Part shown: piece by piece, positions 17,262 to 25,293 of the stretch | How positions within the stretch are numbered: the stretch's first letter is position 1 | How the letters are laid out: each line of letters starts with the position of its first letter | Source of the DNA: DASTFP01 sp963816855 | Lineage (GTDB): Bacteria > Verrucomicrobiota > Verrucomicrobiia > Chthoniobacterales > Terrimicrobiaceae | Assembly (NCBI GenBank): GCA_963816855.1 | Contig: CAWFMA010000028.1 | Coordinates: 10,629-74,628, forward strand | Length of the DNA stretch: 64,000 nucleotides | Direction of reading: 5' to 3' | The notes under the pieces: generated by a model | Database searches by the model: none | The model's input: only the letters and a program-made list of their open reading frames with translations | What the model was told of the DNA's origin: nothing | Translations under genes and position numbers: made by a program

Positions 17262-18278
17262 TCAGAAACGTGGCTTGTCGGCCAAAACCAGCGGGGAAAC
17301 CGAGGGCACGTCCAGCAGGCGGGGATTCCCGTAACCCGCTTCACTCAGCCACGCACTCATCTCTGCGAACGTGAACGTGTTCCCCTCATCGGTGTTCACC
17401 AGCATGTTTACCGCAAAGATGAGCGTGTGCAGCGGACCGGTCCGCTCTTCGTTCGGAACGAATTCCTGGATGGCGATCGTGCCGCCCGGCGCCAGAGCGC
17501 TCCAGATTTTTTTCAACAGACGCCGGCTGCGGTCGCGGCCCTCACTGTGCAGAATGTGGCCGACGGTCGCCACTTGATGCCCCTCGCCAAAATCGGCCTC
17601 GAAAAACTCGCCCGGAGCGGCGGTCAATCGGTCCGCTACCCCGTGCCGTGCGGCGACCCGCTTCGTGACCTCGAGCACGAGCGGCCAGTCCACCGCGCGG
17701 ACGCGAACCCGTGGCGATTGTTTCGCCAATGCTATGCCCCAAACGCCGGAGCCGGCTCCGATGTCCAGCACGCTCACCGGTGCGGCGGCCCCGGGAATGC
17801 CCAGGTGCTCGCCCAGCGCGCTGGCCGCCGGGAAACTGATGGGAAAAATCGACTCGACGAACTCGGAAAAAAACTGGGCCCCTTCCTCCTCTTGATTCAC
17901 GCGGTTCGACGACCGGCCGGAGCGGACGATCTCATTCAGTTGCAGCCAGCGTGGCAGCAACTGGTCGCTGATGTGGTGGAAAAACATCCCGTGATAACCC
18001 GGTTGCGACGACACCAAGAATGCCGCGCTTTCCGGGGTGAGGGCGTAGCGGTCCCCGTCCCGACCGAGTAACTGAAGGCCAACCAGGACGTTCAGGATCC
18101 CGGTCAGCCCGCGAATCGAGGCGCCGGTTTCCGCTGCGAGCTGGTCCGCGGTGCGGGGCCCCTTGTGCAGCCGGTCGAAAACGCCGTGCCGCACGGCCGC
18201 CTCAATGGCCAGTGGAGGGGCAAACCCCCAGGCGAACTGTGTCAGGCGTTCAGGAGTGGGGGAGGAATTTGCATGCAT
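17262..18278 (-). CDS. O-methyltransferase, COMT-like with dimerisation domain
   Basis: A 338-residue protein. The N-terminal winged-helix dimerisation region (about residues 10-95) carries AIEAAVRHGVFDRLH and the AAETGASIRGLTGILNVLVGL segment. The catalytic domain shows SAM motif I VSVLDIGAGSGVWGIALA and, later, ILHSEGRDRSRRLLKKIW and APGGTIAIQEF, typical of plant COMT-like/hydroxyindole methyltransferases, also used in bacterial pigment and antibiotic pathways. ATG 18278 was chosen because it begins just before the conserved region; the frame is open to a GTG at 18371. No substrate evidence. A repeated leader lies upstream. Confidence 0.85.
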   Translation of the reverse strand: MHANSSPTPERLTQFAWGFAPPLAIEAAVRHGVFDRLHKGPRTADQLAAETGASIRGLTGILNVLVGLQLLGRDGDRYALTPESAAFLVSSQPGYHGMFFHHISDQLLPRWLQLNEIVRSGRSSNRVNQEEEGAQFFSEFVESIFPISFPAASALGEHLGIPGAAAPVSVLDIGAGSGVWGIALAKQSPRVRVRAVDWPLVLEVTKRVAARHGVADRLTAAPGEFFEADFGEGHQVATVGHILHSEGRDRSRRLLKKIWSALAPGGTIAIQEFVPNEERTGPLHTLIFAVNMLVNTDEGNTFTFAEMSAWLSEAGYGNPRLLDVPSVSPLVLADKPRF

Positions 18279-18339
18279 AGCTTGGTCGTTGCGTTCTGCC
18301 GATAAGCCAAGAACGTGGCGTCTGGCAATCTCCATTGAC

Positions 18340-18460
18340 GCTTCAAATTCTCGTCCGAAGGCGCGAACCAATCAGAGTTCAACGTTTCGGCGGCAGCACA
18401 GGATAGCCGGCTGGGCTTTGACAAGATACGTTCCCTCAATAGCTTGGTAGTGAGAGGGCG
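18340..18460 (-). repeat. Repeated leader, copy B (upstream of COMT-like methyltransferase)
   Basis: Direct-repeat partner of 17035-17159. Copy A overlaps a Methyltransf_24-like gene start and copy B precedes a COMT-like gene. These belong to different families, so the similarity does not come from gene duplication. The far end of copy B runs towards the divergent patatin gene, whose promoter probably lies here too. Confidence 0.7.
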
Positions 18461-18530
18461 ACGAGAGACCCCGTGCTTTGGTTCGGACGGTTTCGAGCCA
18501 TCGGCGCGGGACCTTCGGATGCAGGCGCAT

Positions 18531-20405
18531 ATGAACATTTCGCTGAAAGGGTGGTTGCGACGCCAAGAACCATCGGGTCTCAGTCGGCCGGAGAAGGCCG
18601 TGGAACACCTTCATGCGGGGCAGAGTCTCGTGCGCGGGGAAGCGGCCCGCGAGGCGATCTCGCTCGTGCTGCAAGGGTGCTGTGAGTCCGGACGCCCGAG
18701 GGAAGCGTCCCTTCATCCCGGAGACGCCATCGACGGTGTAAGGGGAGACCGCCTAAAGATGCGCGCGATCGTCGAAAGCGATATCCTGCGCATCCCCCGT
18801 CAAAATATCCGACGGCTTCTCGAGCGCTGGCCAGAGGTGCTCAAGCCCGGCGTTGCCCCGTCCTTCAAAGCTTCCCGGCCGGTCGATGGGAGCGGGCAGG
18901 GCAGGGTTCTTTGCTTGATGCCCCTGTCGGAGGGAATTCCCTGCGATGAATTTTCCTCCCTGTGCGCGGGGACCATCGCGAAGGAAACCTCGGCGCCGGT
19001 TCTCTGCATCAAGGTCGATAGGGTCGGGCGCGCGCCAAATTTGAAATATGCTCCTTCGCCCTACGCCGGGCATCAAGACGTCTTCGTTCAGCAAGCTCAC
19101 GGTGGGAGCGATCCTGCGGCTTTGCGGGCGCTCGCCAACCTGCTCGACCTGGGAAAGAGCCAGTTTCCGCACTTGATCGTGGAGGCAAGTTGCCGGACCG
19201 CGGTCGAGGCCCTGATCGAGATCGTGCGAAGAAGCTGGTCAGTTTACCCGATTCTTCGGCAGAACGGAGAGAGTCTTTTCGAACTGAACCTCTTGGCACG
19301 TGAGGCGCGTGCTCAGGGTTGTGGATCGGTCCCGCTCAAGCCGCTGGTCTTCCTGGATCCGGCCGAAAATGCTCACGGCCTGAGTCGCTACATCGAGGAG
19401 ACCGTCCGCTGGCCGGTTCACAGCTATCTGCGAAAGGCCGGAAACGGCCTTCGGTTCGCCGCGAATCTTCGGCGGTTGGGCCGCGAAATGTGCGGGTGCC
19501 AGGTTGGGCTGGCCCTTTCGTCCGGCGCGGCGCGCGGGCTTTCTCACATCGGAGTCATCCAGGTACTCGAGGAGGATGGCATCGAGGTGGATATCGTCTC
19601 GGGCTCAAGCATGGGGGCCTATATCGGCGCGGTCTGGGGAGCTGGGTATTGCGGGCGGGAAATGGAGAAATTCGCCCGCGACATCGAAGGATACCGCGGG
19701 ATTTGGAAACTGATGGATTTCGCGGCTTTTCCGCGCCGAGGATTCCTGCTTACCGATCGTGTCCGCAAGCGCCTTGAGGAAACGATCGGGCCGCTGCATT
19801 TTTCAGACATGGTCCGGCCGATCCGGATCGTGGCGACTCGGTTGGACACCCTGGAGCGTGTCGTTTTTTCGGGCGGCGGCGTGGTGGATGCTGTTCTGGC
19901 CAGTCTCGCGATCCCAGGAATCTGCGTGCCCGTCATGCGAAACGGGATCCCCTACGTTGATGGGGGAATCTGCGATCCTCTTCCGGTCGAGGCGCTCGCC
20001 GATATCGGCGTTCGAAAGATTATTGCCGTGAATACGATCGCCACACCCCAAGCCATCAGCGCGTGCGAAGGGGAAGCCACAACGAACGGGAACGGAAAGG
20101 CCTACTGGAGCCGTTGGTTGAACGGGTGGTTCAATCCTTTTGCGCGTGGCAACGCGTTCGACACCCTGATGCGAAGCATTCACGCGTCGCAGACGCGGCT
20201 GGCCGAAGCGTCTTGTCTGCGAGCGAGTCTCGTGCTCAGGCCGTATTCATGTGAGGGTCGCTGGAATGACTTTGGCAGTCCCGCCCGTTATATTGCGCTC
20301 GGCCGCGAAGAAGCTCTGTCGCAGCTTCCCGCCATCCGGGAGCTTGTGAACTCACCGATTTATGAACATGAACCGCCTCGCAACCTCCTGGCACAAGCTG
20401 CCTAG
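18531..20405 (+). CDS. Patatin-like phospholipase with cNMP-binding-like N-terminus (NTE-type)
   Basis: About 624 residues. Residues 20-110 look like a cyclic-nucleotide-binding fold (HLHAGQSLVRGE, LHPGDAI, ESDILRIPRQNIRRLLE), residues 120-300 form a Rossmann-like middle region, and a patatin hydrolase follows with the SSGAARGLSHIG oxyanion region, the GSSMG serine motif and the DGG of the Ser-Asp dyad (YVDGGICDPLP). The first glycines of the usual GGGxRG are replaced by serines. It would release fatty acids from phospholipids or lysophospholipids. ATG 18531 is one of several possible starts (also 18519, 18444). First gene of a coupled beta-oxidation operon, so released acids are probably activated and degraded by the following genes. 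Confidence 0.88.
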   Translation: MNISLKGWLRRQEPSGLSRPEKAVEHLHAGQSLVRGEAAREAISLVLQGCCESGRPREASLHPGDAIDGVRGDRLKMRAIVESDILRIPRQNIRRLLERWPEVLKPGVAPSFKASRPVDGSGQGRVLCLMPLSEGIPCDEFSSLCAGTIAKETSAPVLCIKVDRVGRAPNLKYAPSPYAGHQDVFVQQAHGGSDPAALRALANLLDLGKSQFPHLIVEASCRTAVEALIEIVRRSWSVYPILRQNGESLFELNLLAREARAQGCGSVPLKPLVFLDPAENAHGLSRYIEETVRWPVHSYLRKAGNGLRFAANLRRLGREMCGCQVGLALSSGAARGLSHIGVIQVLEEDGIEVDIVSGSSMGAYIGAVWGAGYCGREMEKFARDIEGYRGIWKLMDFAAFPRRGFLLTDRVRKRLEETIGPLHFSDMVRPIRIVATRLDTLERVVFSGGGVVDAVLASLAIPGICVPVMRNGIPYVDGGICDPLPVEALADIGVRKIIAVNTIATPQAISACEGEATTNGNGKAYWSRWLNGWFNPFARGNAFDTLMRSIHASQTRLAEASCLRASLVLRPYSCEGRWNDFGSPARYIALGREEALSQLPAIRELVNSPIYEHEPPRNLLAQAA

Positions 20406-21870
20406 GGCAACGCTTCGCGCGCTCCAGGCGAAGCGGCTTCGTGCCTATCTCCGCGATGTCGTCCTGCCCTTCCACCCAAGATATCGGGAACTCTTTTCGA
20501 GCCTAGGGTTGGATTGGCGGGCGATCGGCAATCTGGAGGACCTCGAACGAATTCCCTTCACCACGAAGAGCGATTTGTCGGGCGGCCCGGATCGGACCAG
20601 GCAATTCATCATCGCGCCCGATCCACAACAAGTCGCGCGCCGTCCGGCGACCGTGTTGCGTGGACTTCTAAGAGGACCGGAACGGGTGAAGCGGCATCTG
20701 GAAAGAGAGTTCCGGCCGGTTTTGATGACCAGCACCACCGGACGTTCCGCGGAACCGGTTCCATTTGTTTATACCGCGCACGATCTCGCCCTGCTCAGAA
20801 CGGCAGGCTACCGCCTCATGCAATTGGCCGGCGCGCGCTTGACCGATCGCATGCTGAGCATGTTCCCTTTTGCGCCTCATCTGGCGTTCTGGCAAACGCA
20901 CTACGCCGGGACCGAGTTTGGGGTATTTCTCGTCAGTTCAGGGGGAGGAAAGACCATCGGCACCGACGGAAACATCCGGATGCTTCGAAAGTTGAGTCCC
21001 GATGTGTTGATTGGGATGCCGACCTTCGTTTATCATGTGCTGCGCGAGGCGGCGCTGGATGGCGTTCGTTGCGAGAATCTTCGGGGTATCGTGCTGGGCG
21101 GGGAGAAAGTGCCGCCGGGCCTGCGGCGCAAGCTCCAGGAATGCGCGGCCGAACTTCATGCCAGGAGCGTCACGGTGATTTCGACCTATGGGTTCACCGA
21201 GGCAAAGATGGCCTGGTGCGAATGCCTGTTCCCGGTGGATGCCGAGCCGTCGGGCTATCACCTTTATCCTGATCTTGGCATCGTTGAGATCGTCGACCCG
21301 AAGACCGGAGCGGCCAAGGGAGATGGCGAAGCGGGCGAAATCGTCTTTACCTCGCTGGATGCTCGCGGGTCGTGCGTATTGCGATACCGGACAGGCGACG
21401 TTGTCGAGGGCGGGGTGACCCATGAGCCGTGCCCGCACTGCGGCCGCGTTATGCCGCGCCTGCTGGGAAAGATCTCGCGACGGTCTGATGTTCGCGAGGT
21501 GCAGTTTGACAAAATCAAGGGAACGCTTGTCGATTTCAACGAGCTGGAGCATCTCCTTGACGACATGCAAATGATCGGGTCATGGCAGATCGAATTGCGA
21601 AAGGCTCACAATGATCCCCTGGACGTGGACGAGCTTGTGCTGCACGTCTCCACTGTGGACGGGGGCGACGAAAAATCCCTTTCACGGGAGATTGCGCGGT
21701 GCCTCTTCGAACGCGCGGAACTCCATCCGAATCGAATCGAGTTCCATTCCGACGCCGAAATGCGCCAACTTCAGGGAGTCGGGGAAAAACTCAAGGAGCA
21801 AAAGGTGGTCGACCGGCGATCAAAAGGGGAAAGAGATTCCGTACTGGCAACAAATTCCACGGAAAAATGA
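20362..21870 (+). CDS. Acyl-CoA ligase, phenylacetate-CoA ligase (PaaK)-like
   Basis: An AMP-forming adenylating enzyme of the COG1541 group, 502 residues. Visible are the P-loop-like MTSTTGRSAEPVPF (about 124-137), the ISTYGFTEAKMAW A5-type motif, and the YRTGDVVEGG hinge, followed by a Cys pair region CPHCG. It would activate a carboxylic acid with ATP and CoA. In this operon the natural substrate is more likely a fatty acid released by the patatin gene than phenylacetate, as no other phenylacetate gene is present; this is inference. It overlaps the end of the patatin gene by 44 bases and its stop overlaps the thiolase start as ATGA. A second ATG at 20368 is possible. Confidence 0.85.
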   Translation: MNMNRLATSWHKLPRATLRALQAKRLRAYLRDVVLPFHPRYRELFSSLGLDWRAIGNLEDLERIPFTTKSDLSGGPDRTRQFIIAPDPQQVARRPATVLRGLLRGPERVKRHLEREFRPVLMTSTTGRSAEPVPFVYTAHDLALLRTAGYRLMQLAGARLTDRMLSMFPFAPHLAFWQTHYAGTEFGVFLVSSGGGKTIGTDGNIRMLRKLSPDVLIGMPTFVYHVLREAALDGVRCENLRGIVLGGEKVPPGLRRKLQECAAELHARSVTVISTYGFTEAKMAWCECLFPVDAEPSGYHLYPDLGIVEIVDPKTGAAKGDGEAGEIVFTSLDARGSCVLRYRTGDVVEGGVTHEPCPHCGRVMPRLLGKISRRSDVREVQFDKIKGTLVDFNELEHLLDDMQMIGSWQIELRKAHNDPLDVDELVLHVSTVDGGDEKSLSREIARCLFERAELHPNRIEFHSDAEMRQLQGVGEKLKEQKVVDRRSKGERDSVLATNSTEK

Positions 21871-23117
21871 AAACGAAACAGGTCGTGGTTATCGCCGGAG
21901 TGCGCACCCCTTTCGTGAAGGCGGGAACGAGTCTCGCCGGGGTCGGCGCAGTGGAATTGGCGCGTGCTGCCATCCTTGGGGTTCTCGCTCGCACCGCGAT
22001 CGACCCCGCGCAAATCGACGAAGTGATACTTGGCTGCGTCGCGCAACCCGCCGACGCGATGAATCTGGCGCGCGTCGCCGCCCTTCGCTCCGGCATTCCG
22101 AAGCAGGTGCCCGCGCTGACTGTGCAGCGCAATTGCGCTTCCGGAGTCGAAGCGATCGCGCAGGCGTGGCTTGGTATTCAGTGCGGGGAAGGGGAACTCT
22201 ACCTGGTCGGCGGTGTCGAAAGCATGTCCAGCATCCCGTTGCTGTTTTCGAAAGCGGCAGCCGGGAAATTCGCTTCCCTGGCCTCCCGGCGGGACTTTCT
22301 CTCCAAGGCGCGCGCGATTGCGGCGCTGCGTCCGCGCGATTTCCTGCCTTCTCCGGCTCTCAGGCTTGGTTTGACCGATCCCGTAAGCGGATTGAACATG
22401 GGCGAAACAGCTGAAGTGCTGGCACGGGAATTCGAGATCGGCCGGACCGAGCAGGATCTCTTCGCATTCCGGTCGCACCGGCGGGCGGCAGATGGGGAGG
22501 CCCGGCTCGCGGAGGAAATAGTGCCCGCCTACGATCCGGCACGCGGCATCGCGGTCCTGCGCGACAATGGAGTGCGCCCGCAGCAAAGCCTCGAAGCCTT
22601 GGCCGCGCTGCGTCCGATTTTTGAGAAAGGAACCGGCACCGTCACCGCGGGGAATTCTTCCCAAATCACTGACGGCGCGGTGGCTTTGTTGATCGGCAGC
22701 AGGGCGGCGGCAAAAGCGATCGGGGTCGAACCGCTGGGCACCGTTCGCGGTTTCGCCCACGCGGGGTGCGATCCCGCGCGGATGGGGCTTGGACCGGTTT
22801 ATGCCATTCAGCGTCTGCTCGAAAAGCTGACCCTGACTCTTGAAGACGCGGAAATCGTTGAAATCAACGAGGCCTTTGCCGCGCAAGTTCTTGCCGTATT
22901 GCGAAAATTGAAAGATATGGGAATGGGCGTGATTCCTGACGAGCGGTTGAACGTCAACGGAGGCGCCATTGCGCTCGGTCATCCGGTAGGCGCGAGTGGC
23001 GCGCGTCTGGTACTGACTGCGCTCAAGGAGCTCCAACGCAGGAATGGCCGGCACGCTCTGATCAGTCTCTGCGTGGGTGGCGGGCAGGGATCCGCGCTTT
23101 GGTTGGAACGGCCATGA
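21867..23117 (+). CDS. Acetyl-CoA acyltransferase (thiolase)
   Basis: Cleaves 3-ketoacyl-CoA with CoA in the last step of beta-oxidation, or condenses acetyl-CoA. The nucleophile Cys90 lies in VQRNCASGVEA, the GHP motif is in NVNGGAIALGHPVGASG and the second catalytic cysteine in SLCVGGGQG near the C-terminus. 416 residues, usual for a degradative thiolase (FadA/FadI type). The ATG at 21867 overlaps the ligase stop, and the stop overlaps the next start as ATGA, so translation is coupled through three genes. The upstream extension of the frame inside the ligase gene was rejected. Confidence 0.95.
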   Translation: MKTKQVVVIAGVRTPFVKAGTSLAGVGAVELARAAILGVLARTAIDPAQIDEVILGCVAQPADAMNLARVAALRSGIPKQVPALTVQRNCASGVEAIAQAWLGIQCGEGELYLVGGVESMSSIPLLFSKAAAGKFASLASRRDFLSKARAIAALRPRDFLPSPALRLGLTDPVSGLNMGETAEVLAREFEIGRTEQDLFAFRSHRRAADGEARLAEEIVPAYDPARGIAVLRDNGVRPQQSLEALAALRPIFEKGTGTVTAGNSSQITDGAVALLIGSRAAAKAIGVEPLGTVRGFAHAGCDPARMGLGPVYAIQRLLEKLTLTLEDAEIVEINEAFAAQVLAVLRKLKDMGMGVIPDERLNVNGGAIALGHPVGASGARLVLTALKELQRRNGRHALISLCVGGGQGSALWLERP

Positions 23118-25258
23118 GTGCTCTTACTCATCCGGCCTCAGCTGCGGCCAAGACGGCGGACAGTTCCGAGTCTTCCGACGGGGAAAGCGTGTCGCTGTGC
23201 CTCCGGGACGACGGAATTGCGATCGTTCGCTTCGACCGCCCCGGAAGCTCGGCCAATATCCTGGATTCGGCTACGCTGCACGTCTTGGGCGGGCTTTTGG
23301 AGAAAGTGCGCCAGCAGCCGCTGCGCGGCTTGGTCATCGAGACGGCAAAACCAACCGTCTTTATCGCGGGGGCGGACTTGAAGGAACTGGCGGGAACCCG
23401 CCGGCGCTCGGAGTTGGTCGATCTCGGCCAGCAGACTTTTTCCAGCGTCGCCGCGCTGAGGTGCGTCACAGTCGCGGCGATTCACGGCGCCTGCGCGGGC
23501 GGGGGAACCGAGTTGGCGTTGGCCTGCGATTATCGCGTGGCCAGCGACGACAAATCAACGCGCATTGGACTTCCCGAGGTAAATCTTGGACTGATTCCGG
23601 CGTGGGGCGGTTCGACTCGACTTCCCCGGCTCGTCGGCTTGCGCCGGGCTTTGAAAGCGATTTTGAGCGGCGACCTGATGCCCGCTCGAAAAGCGAGGGA
23701 AATTGGGCTTGTCGACGCCCTCGCGCCGCAAGCGCGCCTGTTGGACCTCGCGACACGATTCGTGGGGGAGGGCAAGCCCCGATGGCGCGGGTTGCGTCAC
23801 GTGCCTTGGGCTCCCGCATTCCAAGCGGTTTCCGCGTTGGCGAGAAATTCTGTCCTTAGGAAAACCCATGGGCATTACCCGGCGGCATTCGGCGCAATCG
23901 ACGTGGTCGCAAAGTCCACGATCCGGAGTGTTCCGCGGTCCCTGGCAGCCGAGAAGGAGATGATTCTTGCCCTGGCCAATACCGCGGTTTCCAGGAACCT
24001 GATCCGGGTTTTCTTTCTGCAAGATCGCGCCAAACGCCGCTCGACGCCGAAGGCGCATGCGGTAACAAAGACCGCGGTGATCGGCTCCGGGGTGATGGGG
24101 TCGGGCATTGCTCAATGGCTGGCCGCCCGCGGCCTGAACGTTCTTGTTCGCGACCTTGACGCAAACCAACTCGCGCAAGGCTTGAAGAGAATTCACGGCC
24201 TCTTTGCCGACGCTCGTCGACGCAGTTTGCTCTCAGCGCCGGAAGCTCAAGCGGGCATGGATCGCGTCGTTCCCGTGGAGATCGCCGTGGACCTGGGGCG
24301 CGTTGAGTTGGCGATCGAGGCTGCGGTGGAGAAGATGGAGCCCAAAAAGCGGATCTTTGCGGATCTTGAGGCTCGGACCTCTTGGGAAGCTGTTCTCGCC
24401 ACGAATACTTCCGCTCTGTCCATTGCGGAAATTGGCCGCGACTTGCAGCACCCGGAACGCGTGCTGGGTCTCCACTTTTTTAATCCAGTCCATCGGATGA
24501 AGCTCGTCGAGGTCGTCCGGGCGGAAAAAACGTCGGAAACGGCTCTCGATACCGCGGTGGGCTTCGTGCAACGGATCGGCAAGTTCCCGGTGGTGGTCCG
24601 GGACCGGCCCGGCTTTTTGGTCAATCGGATTCTTCTCCCCTACTTGCTGGAAGCCGTCCGGCTTTTTGATCAGGGCGCGCCTGTGACGGCGATCGACGAG
24701 AGCATGGTGGACTTCGGAATGCCAATGGGCCCGCTGCGCTTGCTGGACGAGATTGGGCTCGACGTCGGGGCCGACGTGGCGCTGACGCTCTGCGCCGCAT
24801 TTCCAGACCGGATGCGGACGCCGCAAATTTTTCGCCGTCTGCTCGAAGCGAAAATCGTGGGACGAAAGGGAATGGCAGGATTCTACGTCTATGGAGGCGG
24901 CCCGCGCCCCGTCGCCAATCCCGAGGTGTCGAAACTGCGTGAAAGACAAGAAATGCCCGGCATCTCCCGGAAAGAACTTCAGCAACGCATGGTTCTGGCG
25001 ATGATCAACGAGGCTGCCATGTGCCTCGAGGAACGCATCGTCGACGATCCCCGGGACGTGGATTTTGCAATGATCATGGGGACGGGCTTTGCGCCGTTCC
25101 GGGGCGGTCCCTTGCGATATGCCGACGCCATGGGAATCGCGGCGATCGCTGAAGATCTTCGGAGGCTGGATGAGGCGGGAGAACACCAATTCGCCCCATC
25201 CGCTAGCCTTGTTGAAATGGGTCGACGCGGCAAAACGTTCTATGAAGGTCATGACTAA
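23114..25258 (+). CDS. Fatty acid oxidation complex alpha subunit (enoyl-CoA hydratase / 3-hydroxyacyl-CoA dehydrogenase)
   Basis: A 714-residue bifunctional enzyme. The N-terminal crotonase domain shows FIAGADLKEL and IHGACAGGGTELALACDYR, which form the oxyanion hole and contain the usual acidic residues. From about residue 320 the NAD-binding VIGSGVMGSGIAQWLAARG starts the dehydrogenase half, with LHFFNPVHRMKLVEVV and GFLVNRILLPYL later. It is the FadB/FadJ type, and with the preceding thiolase gene would form the trifunctional complex. Start chosen at the ATGA overlap. Hydration and NAD-dependent oxidation of enoyl-CoA to ketoacyl-CoA. Confidence 0.95.
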   Translation: MSALTHPASAAAKTADSSESSDGESVSLCLRDDGIAIVRFDRPGSSANILDSATLHVLGGLLEKVRQQPLRGLVIETAKPTVFIAGADLKELAGTRRRSELVDLGQQTFSSVAALRCVTVAAIHGACAGGGTELALACDYRVASDDKSTRIGLPEVNLGLIPAWGGSTRLPRLVGLRRALKAILSGDLMPARKAREIGLVDALAPQARLLDLATRFVGEGKPRWRGLRHVPWAPAFQAVSALARNSVLRKTHGHYPAAFGAIDVVAKSTIRSVPRSLAAEKEMILALANTAVSRNLIRVFFLQDRAKRRSTPKAHAVTKTAVIGSGVMGSGIAQWLAARGLNVLVRDLDANQLAQGLKRIHGLFADARRRSLLSAPEAQAGMDRVVPVEIAVDLGRVELAIEAAVEKMEPKKRIFADLEARTSWEAVLATNTSALSIAEIGRDLQHPERVLGLHFFNPVHRMKLVEVVRAEKTSETALDTAVGFVQRIGKFPVVVRDRPGFLVNRILLPYLLEAVRLFDQGAPVTAIDESMVDFGMPMGPLRLLDEIGLDVGADVALTLCAAFPDRMRTPQIFRRLLEAKIVGRKGMAGFYVYGGGPRPVANPEVSKLRERQEMPGISRKELQQRMVLAMINEAAMCLEERIVDDPRDVDFAMIMGTGFAPFRGGPLRYADAMGIAAIAEDLRRLDEAGEHQFAPSASLVEMGRRGKTFYEGHD

Positions 25259-25293
25259 CTGCTTTACGCGCACGCAACGAGAGGTCTTACGCG

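Noticed and set aside
21771..23054. Minus-strand frame of 427 codons opposite the thiolase gene
   Set aside because: Shadow frame with no recognisable motif; thiolase motifs on the plus strand are complete.
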